A stretch of 64,000 nt of DNA, taken from positions 46,686-110,685 of the forward strand of contig SUYA01000001.1 of the NCBI GenBank assembly GCA_015060695.1, given 5' to 3'. Under the pieces are notes generated by a model. The model searched no databases, had not been told where the DNA came from, and worked only from the letters and a program-made list of their open reading frames with translations. The position numbers and the translations under genes are program-made. Below are positions 54,142-63,018 of this stretch, piece by piece; position 1 is the stretch's first letter, and each line of letters begins with the position of its first letter. The stretch comes from Mediterranea massiliensis. Its GTDB lineage: Bacteria > Bacteroidota > Bacteroidia > Bacteroidales > Bacteroidaceae.

Positions 54142-55620
54142 ATGAAAGCATTAAACAAATTGACTGCTCCTAAGGCAGTAGCACCCGAACGCATCATCCA
54201 GTTCGGTGAAGGTAACTTTCTTCGTGCGTTTGTTGATTGGATTATCCACAACATGAACCAAAAAACCGACTTCAACAGTAGCGTGGTGGTAGTGCAACCC
54301 ATCGAGCGCGGCATGGTAGAATGGCTCAACGGACAAGACTGTATGTATCACGTCAATCTGCAAGGCCGTCTGAATGGCGAAGTGGTAAACAGCCTTACCC
54401 GCATCGATTGCATCAGCCGTGCGCTCAATCCATATTCGCAAAATGCAGCTTTCATGGCATTGGCCGACCAACCCGAAATCCGCTTCGTCATCTCTAATAC
54501 CACCGAAGCCGGTATCGCTTTCGACCCCTCGTGCAAGCTCTCTGACGCACCGGCATCTTCCTATCCGGGCAAGCTCACCCAGCTGTTGTATCGTCGTTTC
54601 CAGACATTCAAGGGCGACAAGAGCAAGGGCCTTATCATCATGCCTTGCGAACTTATCTTCTTGAACGGACACCACCTGAAGGAATGCATCTATCAATACA
54701 TCGAATTGTGGAAAGAAGACTTTGGCAAAGACTATGCCAAGTTCAAGGAATGGTTCACCAAGTATTGCTACGTATGTGCTACGCTGGTCGACCGCATCGT
54801 GCCGGGCTTCCCACGCAAGGAGATTGCCGACATCCAGAAGAAAATCTGCTATGCTGACAACCTCGTGGTTCAAGCCGAAATCTTCCACCTCTGGGTCATC
54901 GAAAAACCCGAAAACATGTCCATCGCCGCATTGCGCAAGGAGTTCCCCGCCGAAAAGGCCGGTTTGAACGTACTCATTGCACCATCTGAAGCACCCTACC
55001 ACGAACGCAAGGTGACCTTGCTCAATGGTCCTCACACCGTATTGTCGCCTGTGGCCTACCTGAGCGGCATCAACATCGTGCGCGATGCCTGCAACCACCC
55101 CGTAGTGGGCAAGTATGTACGCAAGGTGCAATACGACGAATTGATGCAAACATTGAACCTGCCTATGGACGAGCTGAAGCAATTTGCTGCCGACGTATTG
55201 GAACGCTTCGACAACCCCTACGTAGAGCACCAAGTAACCAGCATCATGCTCAACTCATTCCCCAAATACCAGACGCGCGACCTTCCGGGCGTGAAGACCT
55301 ATCTCGAACGCAAGGGCGAACTGCCTAAGGGATTGGTACTTGGTTTGGCCGCCATCATCACCTACTACAAGGGTGGCAAGCGTGCCGATGGTGCCGACAT
55401 CATCCCGAACGACGCACCCGAAATCATGCAACTGCTTGCCGACCTCTGGGCAACCGGCGACACTCGCAAGGTGGCCGAAGGAGTATTGGCAGCTAAAGAC
55501 CTCATTTGGGGCGAACATGGCGACCTCAACGCCATACCGGGCCTTACCGACATGGTTACCGGCTTCTTGAACGACATCCAAGAAAAAGGCATGTTGGCCA
55601 CTGTGAAGAGCATCCTCTAA
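54142..55620 (+). CDS. uxaB: Tagaturonate reductase UxaB
   Basis: A 492-residue polyol/mannitol dehydrogenase-family enzyme that reduces tagaturonate to altronate with NADH. The nucleotide site is at the start (ERIIQFGEGNFLRAFVDWII), the core has SNTTEAGIAF and IIMPCELIFLNGHHLKECI, and the catalytic region shows LLNGPHTVLSPVAYLSG. Context between the uxaC/lacI pair and the uxaA locus supports tagaturonate over mannonate or fructuronate. The gene and its neighbour lacI use more C-ending codons than genes around 40-48 kb. Confidence 0.94.
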   Translation: MKALNKLTAPKAVAPERIIQFGEGNFLRAFVDWIIHNMNQKTDFNSSVVVVQPIERGMVEWLNGQDCMYHVNLQGRLNGEVVNSLTRIDCISRALNPYSQNAAFMALADQPEIRFVISNTTEAGIAFDPSCKLSDAPASSYPGKLTQLLYRRFQTFKGDKSKGLIIMPCELIFLNGHHLKECIYQYIELWKEDFGKDYAKFKEWFTKYCYVCATLVDRIVPGFPRKEIADIQKKICYADNLVVQAEIFHLWVIEKPENMSIAALRKEFPAEKAGLNVLIAPSEAPYHERKVTLLNGPHTVLSPVAYLSGINIVRDACNHPVVGKYVRKVQYDELMQTLNLPMDELKQFAADVLERFDNPYVEHQVTSIMLNSFPKYQTRDLPGVKTYLERKGELPKGLVLGLAAIITYYKGGKRADGADIIPNDAPEIMQLLADLWATGDTRKVAEGVLAAKDLIWGEHGDLNAIPGLTDMVTGFLNDIQEKGMLATVKSIL

Positions 55621-55644
55621 GTCTTTTCCTTTATAAAAATATCA

Positions 55645-55674
55645 TTGGGGCATCCCTTTTCGGGGTTGCCCCAA
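55645..55674 (+). terminator. Terminator of lacI-uxaB
   Basis: TTGGGGCA (55645-55652) with TGCCCCAA (55667-55674) and further CCC/GGG pairing inside. The T-run is short. Confidence 0.75.
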
Positions 55675-55727
55675 CTATTTTCATAAACTATCCTTGCACA
55701 AGTCCGTCATAACCAGCCTTGGCTTTC

Positions 55728-55850
55728 CTATAACATCTTGCACGCCGTAGCCCCCAGTGCCCCTGCAATGGCCGATGCCACCGCAATGATAATCTTCAGA
55801 ATCAGCTGAAAAGTAGCGTTTTTCTTCGTCTCGTTATTCATATCCTTCAT
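55728..55850 (-). CDS. Smalltalk protein, copy B
   Basis: A 40-residue peptide (MKDMNNETKKNATFQLILKI, then a hydrophobic stretch ending GALGATACKML). It is homologous to copy A at 27742-27858 but clearly diverged, whereas the neighbouring HU genes are nearly identical. Start could also be ATG at 55841. Function unknown; family normally lies downstream of an HU-HIG gene. Confidence 0.8.
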   Translation of the reverse strand: MKDMNNETKKNATFQLILKIIIAVASAIAGALGATACKML

Positions 55851-55992
55851 CCCCTCCCATTTAGTGTTTTGTTTAAGTAAACCCCAAAAATCATAATTAA
55901 TTCCCTTTGGTCGTTCAAAACCTCTTTAGATTTTTACACTAAGGAATAGTCATAAATCAAAACCCCAAAATCATAAATCATAAATCAAAAAC

Positions 55993-56487
55993 TTATCCCA
56001 ACGGATCCTCCATTTGCGAACCATCACCGCCCGACACATTCTCATCCTCCACATCCGGATTAGCCTGCGTCTGCTTGAGGATGTTACCATCCTTGTCATA
56101 GCAAGTAATGTTGATGCTGGTGTTCTTCAGTTCGTTCTTGATGTCCACGCTCGGAGTGAAAATCACACGTCTGCTGGTGATGAGTCCCGTATCCACCTCG
56201 TTCACATCCGCCACGCTGGTAGCTCGCACGCCAAATCGCATCGTACCCAGTCCGGGGATAGCCACGCTGTGCCCCTCGGTGGCCCATGCCTTAATCACCT
56301 CGCCAATGGCCGCCCAGGCTGCGGTGATGGTGCCCTGCGGAATGCCGCTACGCATCGAAGCCTCGCGCATCACCTTTCCCTCGTTCAGTCGGCTGTAAAT
56401 CTCCGGCGACATCACAAATCGGTAAGTACCCTTCGTGTCGTCACCCACATACATCAGCTGTTGCTTTGCTTTCAAATTGATTGCCAT
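55993..56487 (-). CDS. HU-HIG family DNA-binding protein, copy B
   Basis: A 164-residue HU-HIG protein identical to copy A (28062-28571) through residue 149, then with a shorter acidic Gly/Ser tail (VSGGDGSQMEDPLG). The identical core argues that both are functional or recently duplicated. Upstream lie the same non-coding flank and inverted repeats as in copy A. Confidence 0.88.
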   Translation of the reverse strand: MAINLKAKQQLMYVGDDTKGTYRFVMSPEIYSRLNEGKVMREASMRSGIPQGTITAAWAAIGEVIKAWATEGHSVAIPGLGTMRFGVRATSVADVNEVDTGLITSRRVIFTPSVDIKNELKNTSINITCYDKDGNILKQTQANPDVEDENVSGGDGSQMEDPLG

Positions 56488-57053
56488 AGTTTTAATAAAT
56501 TGAGAATTAAAAATTAAAAATTAAAAGTTTGTTGTAGTGACGCAATACATTGCGTCCGTTTTGTTAGTGAGTTAGTTTTAAGTTCTGAATGCTGAGTTAA
56601 CCCTCCGGATGGCCAATTCATAATTCATAATTCAAAATTAACTACATTGCAAAGATACAACCACCCCCAACTATTGATACCGCAAAATTTCACCAAAACC
56701 CACAACTCTCAATCAATCAACCATTTACACCGAAAAATAATCTTCCAAAAACGTCATATTAACTCAAATTAACACTTACGATTCCCCCATTTCCTTCGTT
56801 CGAGAAGAGAGGTAGCCCGTAGGGCAGGGGGTAGGTATCAGCACCCTGTATGTATTTTTCAAGTCCCCATTTCCATTTCCCACGTACTAAGCCGCTACCG
56901 CTTATCGCTACCCACCACCCACTCATATTTTTCTGTTTTAGGGGAAATTATTTTTCGTTTAGGGGTAATTCAACCTTGACAACCTTGACAGTTGACAGTT
57001 AAAATTTGGGCATTATGCATGTTTAGAATAAAAATAAATCGTGTAATAATAAT
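56015..57053. repeat. Duplicated block, copy B
   Basis: The counterpart of 28084-29137 at a constant offset of 27,916 bases across the non-coding flank. The similarity continues to the inverted repeat; after the right arm (57139) copy B is interrupted by a 702-base insertion. No supported gene lies between the HU start (56487) and the inverted repeat. Confidence 0.9.
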
Positions 57054-57139
57054 TTACTATATATATAGTATTTTTCATTTTAAGTCGAGGAGAACACTAT
57101 GCTCAAAATTTAACTGTCAACTGTCAAGGTTGTCAAGGT
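56973..57139. repeat. 28-bp inverted repeats around a short AT palindrome, copy B
   Basis: Left arm 56973-57000 and right arm 57112-57139 are the same 28-base sequences as in copy A. The inner palindrome is only ACTATATATATAGT (14 bases), 24 shorter than in copy A. The loop between palindrome and right arm has diverged. Confidence 0.9.
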
Positions 57140-57175
57140 CGGTAATTCGGCCAGTTAAATTTCGCGCCCCTATAG

Positions 57176-57610
57176 TCAACCTGTGCAAAAATTGCACAAG
57201 TTCAAATTGAAGGAAAAAGAACCGTTTCTCGACAAATACCGTATTTCAACCTCGATATGATAATCTCCGTAGGTTATCGTGTAAATGCAAAACGCGGTGT
57301 ACAATTCCGTCGTTGGGCAAACAAGGTTCTGAAAGAGTATCTTGTGAAAGGCTATGCCGTGAACGACCGCCTCCGTCGCGACCAATTGGGCGAACTCCGA
57401 CAATTGGTACAAGTAGTAGGCCGCACACTTCAATGTCAAGATGTAACCGCCACAACCGACGGGCAAGCCCTGTTCGATGTGGTGGTGGATTATACCTATG
57501 CCCTCGACACCCTCGTGGCCCTCACGCTGATGATTGCCGAAAGCCGCACCGAGGAGAAAGACGTAATGGTGAAGGTAGTTGTAAATTTAATAAACCAACG
57601 TAACGAATAA
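57176..57610 (+). pseudogene. RhuM/Fic-type protein remnant, both ends and middle missing
   Basis: An open frame without a proper start reads STCAKIAQVQIEGKRTVSRQ, IPYFNLDMIISVGYRVN, RGVQFRRWANKVLKEYLVKG and LFDVVVDYTYALDTL. This is the core of RhuM-family proteins, which in Bacteroides are often fused to a Fic domain. The frame then jumps to ALTLMIAES and VMVKVVVNLINQRNE, which looks like the extreme C-terminus of the same kind of protein. So the N-terminus is gone and the Fic catalytic part appears deleted in frame. Not functional as such. Confidence 0.7.
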
Positions 57611-57715
57611 TGAGAGAGAACCGAAGTCTGAAAGAAGGTTGAAAAATGGTGAAATTTCGGGTGAGGTTTGTGAGAAATTTGGTGAATACGGAATGTCTGT
57701 TTTCATCAAAGCAAT

Positions 57716-57787
57716 ATGACGGCACGCTCACCACGCTACTATCAGGATAACGCCATAAACCACATACTCGACGCCATAGCAGGCTAA
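57716..57787 (+). pseudogene. Fragment of a type I restriction R subunit (HsdR)
   Basis: A 23-codon frame, MTARSPRYYQDNAINHILDA, stops at TAA. RYYQ.NAIN..L.AIA is the segment just before the helicase Walker A in HsdR-type proteins, so this is probably a scrap of a lost type I R gene. Nothing of the rest is present in the window. Confidence 0.45.
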
Positions 57788-57935
57788 AAATCGCTTGCGA
57801 AACTTAAGTATATATTAAAAAAAACTGATAACATATATCAGTCATAACAGATAACAGTAAAAATCGCGCCCCTATACTTGCATTTCCCGAAAAGAATACT
57901 TTTCTTTGTAGGCATGTAAATTTAATCACAATATC

Positions 57936-57989
57936 ATGAGCAAAACAAATGTGTTAACAAATATTAAAATGGGGGGGGGTAAAATTTAA
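57936..57989 (+). other. Short ORF with a G9 tract that sets the reading frame
   Basis: ATG at 57936 opens MSKTNVLTNIKMGGGKI and stops at 57987. The nine G at 57971-57979 decide this: with eight G (or eleven) the frame would run open through FNNLSHQTVYKSKRTT straight into the lipoprotein ATG at 58033 in frame; with ten it stops at once. This is the layout of a slipped-strand switch, or a frameshift from mutation or sequencing error in a homopolymer. Confidence 0.5.
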
Positions 57990-58032
57990 TAATTTATCCC
58001 ACCAAACCGTCTATAAATCAAAGCGAACCACG

Positions 58033-58233
58033 ATGCAGCTTCTCGCATTGTCGTTCGCTATTTTTGTACCCTCACTTCTCTTTTCTTGTACAAATTCGCT
58101 ACCCGGCGAGTCAGCCGAAAATTTCGACACCCGCGTACCGCAAGACACCACTGTTCAAGACACCACCTCCGGCTTTACCGGTACAGTTGGTGGGTGGAAT
58201 GATACCATTCAGATAGGAGCGAAAGGGAAATAG
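58033..58233 (+). CDS. Small putative lipoprotein
   Basis: A 66-residue frame with a lipoprotein signal (ALSFAIFVPSLLFSCTNS) and a short polar, Thr/Asp-rich mature part ending TVGGWNDTIQIGAKGK. I do not recognise a family. The frame upstream is open to 57936 except for one base in the G tract, so the true start may be there in some cells. It precedes the type III modification gene by 43 bases. Confidence 0.6.
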   Translation: MQLLALSFAIFVPSLLFSCTNSLPGESAENFDTRVPQDTTVQDTTSGFTGTVGGWNDTIQIGAKGK

Positions 58234-58276
58234 ATTCTATGATAGTAACTGATTAATACGAAAGGTAGGGATTACA

Positions 58277-59938
58277 ATGAGCAATAAGATTTTATCGAGC
58301 ATGAAAAAAGAAATGCTTGCCGATATAGATAAACGATTAGAAGATAAAGTTCTTGAACCAACCAATGCAGATTTATTGAAAAAGCTAATTATTAATGCAG
58401 ATAATGATAATGAAGCGGTAGCTATAGCTGCATTGGGAACTACTTATAAACGTACAGGATTACATTTTGATAAGCGCTTGGAAAAAATGGATGATTCCAT
58501 AAAGTATTTCAAGAAAAACGAAGCGTTAAGTTTCCGAACAGATGAAAGCAAACCTACGCACAAACTTATTATTGGTGATAATTACGAAGCTTTGCAAAAC
58601 TTATTAATCCAATATAAGGGTGGTATAGATGTTATTTATATAGATCCTCCTTATGGTAAGGATAGTATGGGTGAATTTGCTAAAACAAACTATGAAAATG
58701 CTGTTACACGTGATAATCTACTTTCTATGCTTTATCCTCGCCTTGTTTTAGCAAAACAATTACTTTCAGATAGTGGTGTGATATTTTGTAGTATTGATGA
58801 TAGAAATCAAGCGTATGTGAAATGTTTGTTTGATGAGGTATTTGGCGAAAATAAATTTTTGTTTAATATCCCACGAATAACCAAAAAAGGAGGTAAAACA
58901 ACTGAAACAATTCAAAAAAATAATGACTATATTTTAGCTTATACATTAAATAAAGATATTCTCTTTAGTCAAGAAGATAAAACAGATTTGTCAAAGTATA
59001 AGTATGAAGATAAATATGTTAATGAACGAGGAAAATATGCATTGACCCAAACACTTGACTACAATTCATTGGACTATAGTAAAAAAATGGATTTTGTGAT
59101 AGAATTTGATGGGGTTAAATATATACCGGGAGGGAATGAGAAACTGCGGCAAAAAAGATTAAATGGTGAACATGGGGTCAAGGATTGGACTTGGAGATGG
59201 GGTGAAGATGCCGTTGATTGGGGTAAAGAAAATGATTTTTTTGTAATAAAAAATGGTAGAATTTACACCAAATCCTATATGTATTGTAGAAAAAAGAATG
59301 GTAAATGTGAACTTGAAATCATTGATACGACTAAAGCATACACGACACTTTCGTATCTTGATAATAAGTACAATAATGATAATGCTAATAAAGAACTAAA
59401 TAGAATATTTCAAAATGGTAATGTTTTATTTAGGAATCCTAAACCTTCATTATTAGTTAGTACTCTTATTAAAATGGTTTGTGAGAAAGAAGATGCAGTA
59501 ATTCTTGATTTCTTCGCAGGCTCAGGAACAACAGGACATGCCGTATTGGATAGAAATAGTAATGATGGAGGTAATCGCACCTTTATCCTTTGCCAATTAA
59601 ATGAAAAGACAGATACCACACCCAATGGTATCGCTTACGATGTAACAAGTAAACGTTTGAAGAGAATTATGACGGGTGAATGTTATGATGGCACAAAGAA
59701 TTTCAAATGGGCAGAAGAAAATAAACCATACGGCGAAAATTTGGACGTTTATGAAATAGGTAGTGTTGCCAATTTTGAGGCAACGGAAGGTAAAACACCT
59801 TTCGATGTGATAGATGAAACGCTTTATGGTAAAGAGAGATTCAGTACATTGAAAGAAAAGATTGAATGGGTATGTACTAACTTTGCCAATGCCCAGAAAG
59901 TGTTAGAGAGTGAGGAAGAATGGTTGAAAAAACAATAA
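58277..59938 (+). CDS. mod: Type III restriction-modification methyltransferase (Mod)
   Basis: A 553-residue beta-class N6-adenine methyltransferase. The catalytic motif IV is DPPY at 123-126 (DVIYIDPPYGKD) and the SAM motif I is FAGSGTTG near 412-419 (ILDFFAGSGTTGHAVLDR), in the beta-class order. The region between (about 190-390) should be the target recognition domain. It is shorter than classical Mod (600-650). Mod both modifies and supplies target recognition for Res. It is AT-rich and heads a tight run of four genes (gaps of 11 and 12 bases, then a 53-base overlap). Confidence 0.93.
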   Translation: MSNKILSSMKKEMLADIDKRLEDKVLEPTNADLLKKLIINADNDNEAVAIAALGTTYKRTGLHFDKRLEKMDDSIKYFKKNEALSFRTDESKPTHKLIIGDNYEALQNLLIQYKGGIDVIYIDPPYGKDSMGEFAKTNYENAVTRDNLLSMLYPRLVLAKQLLSDSGVIFCSIDDRNQAYVKCLFDEVFGENKFLFNIPRITKKGGKTTETIQKNNDYILAYTLNKDILFSQEDKTDLSKYKYEDKYVNERGKYALTQTLDYNSLDYSKKMDFVIEFDGVKYIPGGNEKLRQKRLNGEHGVKDWTWRWGEDAVDWGKENDFFVIKNGRIYTKSYMYCRKKNGKCELEIIDTTKAYTTLSYLDNKYNNDNANKELNRIFQNGNVLFRNPKPSLLVSTLIKMVCEKEDAVILDFFAGSGTTGHAVLDRNSNDGGNRTFILCQLNEKTDTTPNGIAYDVTSKRLKRIMTGECYDGTKNFKWAEENKPYGENLDVYEIGSVANFEATEGKTPFDVIDETLYGKERFSTLKEKIEWVCTNFANAQKVLESEEEWLKKQ

Positions 59939-59949
59939 GGTGTTGAATT

Positions 59950-61980
59950 ATGTTACAAGAAGCAATAGATTTGCAACAACGAGCGGTATCGGAACTATAT
60001 GCATTGTCTGAATCGACTAACAAACCGCTAACATTCAAAGCACCTACGGGTAGTGGTAAAACTCGTATGATGGCAGATTTTATGAATAAAGTACTGTCAT
60101 TACACGATGATGTAGTGTTTTTGGTATCTTCATTATCGAAGGGAGATTTGGCCGAACAGAATTTTGAATCGTTTGAAAAATGTAGCGAAGATGGCTCTTT
60201 TCCTTTTATCAAGCCTTATTTGATCAATACAGAAGTTAGTGGTGAAGAAAACTTGTTTATTCCAACTGAATACAATGTATATGTTCTACCGCGTGATTTA
60301 TTCAAAAAAGGTGGAAAGTTAATGCAAGGCGTAATGCTTAACTTTCTTAATACCATGACAGCATTCTATTTTGGAGAAGGATTGAATAAACGAATCTATC
60401 TGATAAAAGATGAGTGTCACATTGCAACGAACAATTTGGATGATATTTCGGATAAGTATTTTGCAAAAACATTTAATTACTCGGCTACACCAAAATTACG
60501 TAGAGGCCAGATTCCTGATGTAGAAATAACAGATGCAGAAGCTGTACAAACCAAATTGATAAAACGTGTAGAGTATGGAGATGATACGGATTCGTTGGAA
60601 GATGCTATCTGTAAATTTGAGGAGATTAAGAGAAAATATATATCATTAGGCGTAAATCCTTGCCTTATCATTCAAATATCGAACAAAGATAAAGCGGAGG
60701 AAGAATGGAATAGTCGCATAAAACCTATTCTTGATAAAGCAAAACACCAAAGCTTAAAATGGATGGTTATTGTTGATAAGAAAACAGAATTGTGTGATAC
60801 CAACGATGCCATAAAGAAAAAATTATCAGTAAGCCAATGGAAAAAATATGCCAAAGGAAATGCTTCTACCATTGATATAATCATTTTTAAAATGGTAATT
60901 TCAGAAGGTTGGGATATTCCGCGCGCATGCATGTTGTATCAAGTTCGAGATACGCAAAGTAAACAACTTGATGAGCAAGTGATGGGGCGTGTACGAAGAA
61001 ATCCGCGTCTGAAAGATTATGAAACGTTGAATGATGAAGATAAGGAACTTGCTACAACGGCATGGATTTGGGGAATAAAACCAGAAAGTGCCAACAAGCA
61101 ACATGAAGTGCGGCTATTTGATGATGGAAAATATATTTCAGAAAACATAAAACTTAAAACTATTAAATTGCAAAATCTTAGAGAAAAAAAAGATTTTGAT
61201 TTGGATAACTTTATCGGCAATAAAAAAGATGAAATAACACACGAAAGTATTTTTAATCTTTATCAGAAATTAGTGCGAAATGATAATGAACTTCAATCTA
61301 TGTGTTATCAATATGCTGGTAACGATGTGAATAAATGGTTGAGGTTTATGGAGTCTTTTGATGATATAAAAAAACATTATAATAGCTATGTTTGCGATTA
61401 CGAAAATAGTATGGTTATAGATAAAGAGGTGTCTTTCCCTATAAGTTCGTTCTATGTAGATAATGGCAATAATAATGAGATAGATAATTGGGTATGGTGT
61501 AGAAAGGATAATCAATCTTCTTATTCGTTCGATAGTGAGGCTGAACTACGTTGGGCGTCATTATTGCAAAATTTAAATGGAAGATATGGTACAGAAATAG
61601 AAATGGATGATGAGATAGATGATGAAAAATTTCTTTGGGGAAAGAATTTTCCATATAATTCGGAAATTAAATTTGAATACTATAATGAAGGAGTTCATGC
61701 GTCTTATCCTGATTTTGTAATGAAGGACAAAAGTGGCATCATACATGTATTTGAAGTGAAAAGTGTGAATGTTTCAAGTTCACGTCAATTTGATACAAAT
61801 GAATATAAAAACAAAGTACACCTTTTAGAGGAATGCTATCAGGCATGTTCTAATAAATTGTCCGATGTATATTTTTATCTTCCAATCCTAAAAGGTGATA
61901 ATTGGCAAATAATAAGATTTAGAAAAGGAGAAAAAGATATAATTAACAAACGAGAATTTAAAGAAAGTTTAAAAGGATAA
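59950..61980 (+). CDS. res: Type III restriction-modification helicase-nuclease (Res)
   Basis: A 676-residue SF2 helicase with nuclease. Walker A APTGSGKT is at 31-38, motif II DECH at 155-158, motif III YSATP at 178-182, and motif VI in LDEQVMGRVRRNPRL. The PD-(D/E)xK nuclease lies near 585-604 (YPDFVMKDKSG, FEVKSV). Type III Res proteins are usually 900-1000 residues, so this is a compact version with all motifs intact. It starts 11 bases after mod and should cut DNA when Mod meets unmodified inversely placed sites. Confidence 0.93.
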   Translation: MLQEAIDLQQRAVSELYALSESTNKPLTFKAPTGSGKTRMMADFMNKVLSLHDDVVFLVSSLSKGDLAEQNFESFEKCSEDGSFPFIKPYLINTEVSGEENLFIPTEYNVYVLPRDLFKKGGKLMQGVMLNFLNTMTAFYFGEGLNKRIYLIKDECHIATNNLDDISDKYFAKTFNYSATPKLRRGQIPDVEITDAEAVQTKLIKRVEYGDDTDSLEDAICKFEEIKRKYISLGVNPCLIIQISNKDKAEEEWNSRIKPILDKAKHQSLKWMVIVDKKTELCDTNDAIKKKLSVSQWKKYAKGNASTIDIIIFKMVISEGWDIPRACMLYQVRDTQSKQLDEQVMGRVRRNPRLKDYETLNDEDKELATTAWIWGIKPESANKQHEVRLFDDGKYISENIKLKTIKLQNLREKKDFDLDNFIGNKKDEITHESIFNLYQKLVRNDNELQSMCYQYAGNDVNKWLRFMESFDDIKKHYNSYVCDYENSMVIDKEVSFPISSFYVDNGNNNEIDNWVWCRKDNQSSYSFDSEAELRWASLLQNLNGRYGTEIEMDDEIDDEKFLWGKNFPYNSEIKFEYYNEGVHASYPDFVMKDKSGIIHVFEVKSVNVSSSRQFDTNEYKNKVHLLEECYQACSNKLSDVYFYLPILKGDNWQIIRFRKGEKDIINKREFKESLKG

Positions 61981-61992
61981 CTAAATAGAGGT

Positions 61993-63018
61993 ATGCCGAT
62001 ATTTGCGATATATGAATATAAATTGAGTAAAGGAGAATTTGTTAATCATTTCTTTTCTAACGATAAAGAAACAGATGACAAACTACCTAAACACAGAGAG
62101 CGTGAAGATTATTTCGGTAGTTTCTTTAAGCAAAAGAAAATGATTGTATATGCACCAGAGGCAACATCTAAAAAAAGTAATTATTCGCCTAATTATACTA
62201 TTGATGTGATAGCAAATTATGATAACATTACTTTGCTTACCATTGAAAATAATAAGGTAAAACATACAACAGAAAACAAACAAGATGTAGAGCATGAACA
62301 TCACCCATTTTGTCATATAGCAATAGATAATAGAGAGGGGCATTGTTTAATAGCCATAGAAAAATCATCTGCTTTCGATGGAAAGCCGGAAAGAGTATGT
62401 AAAATCTTTGTGGAGGGTATGAATAATGAAATGGCAAAGGACAAAATCAATAATCCGAAAGTTCCTACCACCAACATTACATATAAGGAAAAACTAAAAA
62501 AGAAAGAAGTTTTTTGGGATACAGTTCATGAAATAAAGCAGCTGTTTAACGATTCTGTCAAACAAATCAAATTGGATTTTGACCGTAGTAAAGTTAAAAA
62601 CAATAATGTAAATCCTAATAGCTTAATGGCCTTGATAACCTCTATGGCAACAAAATCAAATACCGATGCTTCTGTTTCGTTTAATAGTGATACTAACGAT
62701 GAGGTAAGGTTGGATGAAATTCGTGAGGATTTAGTCCAAATGGCTAAAGTATGTCTTGAACAGAAGGAATATGACCTAATGGTAAAATTCAGAACTTTCG
62801 GTATATATAAATTCGGTGCAGATGTAAAAGCGCAATTCGGTATAGATGATAGTGCATTGGAAAAATTTAGTGTAGGGGAAAAAGAATTGGATGAGGATAA
62901 TCCTGATAATGGAAATTTTGCATTTGTAAAATGGTTAGATCGTATTTCTATTTTATTGAAAGACTATGAGGACAAAAAACCTATTCTCAAAAGAAGAGCG
63001 AGAAGCCGTAGAAGGTAA
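61993..63018 (+). CDS. Unknown protein coupled to type III RM (accessory 1)
   Basis: A 341-residue protein I do not recognise. Features visible: an N-terminal beta-rich region (MPIFAIYEYKLSKGEF), a His-rich segment (EHEHHPFCHIAIDN), a lysine-rich linker (YKEKLKKKEVFWDTVHE), an acidic helical part, and a basic last stretch RRARSRRR that is encoded in the region overlapping the next gene. It starts 12 bases after res and ends 53 bases inside accessory 2, so it belongs to the same transcript. No membrane segment or signal peptide. Role unknown; a regulator or effector of the RM system, or a separate immune gene, are the main options. Confidence 0.75.
   Translation: MPIFAIYEYKLSKGEFVNHFFSNDKETDDKLPKHREREDYFGSFFKQKKMIVYAPEATSKKSNYSPNYTIDVIANYDNITLLTIENNKVKHTTENKQDVEHEHHPFCHIAIDNREGHCLIAIEKSSAFDGKPERVCKIFVEGMNNEMAKDKINNPKVPTTNITYKEKLKKKEVFWDTVHEIKQLFNDSVKQIKLDFDRSKVKNNNVNPNSLMALITSMATKSNTDASVSFNSDTNDEVRLDEIREDLVQMAKVCLEQKEYDLMVKFRTFGIYKFGADVKAQFGIDDSALEKFSVGEKELDEDNPDNGNFAFVKWLDRISILLKDYEDKKPILKRRARSRRR

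Larger units (their letters stand above)
57163..57876. mobile_element. 702-bp insertion bounded by 12-bp direct repeats
   Basis: CGCGCCCCTATA occurs at 57163-57174 and again at 57865-57876. In copy A the sequence equivalent to the first repeat (near 29268-29280) runs directly into the segment that here follows the second one (CTTGCATTTCCC), so the 702 bases between are extra in copy B. They hold the RhuM/Fic and HsdR remnants. No terminal inverted repeats or transposase were seen, so the mechanism is open. Confidence 0.7.

Noticed and set aside
54151..55233. A 360-codon open frame on the minus strand opposite uxaB
   Set aside because: It mirrors the C-ending codon bias of uxaB and has no recognisable features; the real gene is on the other strand.
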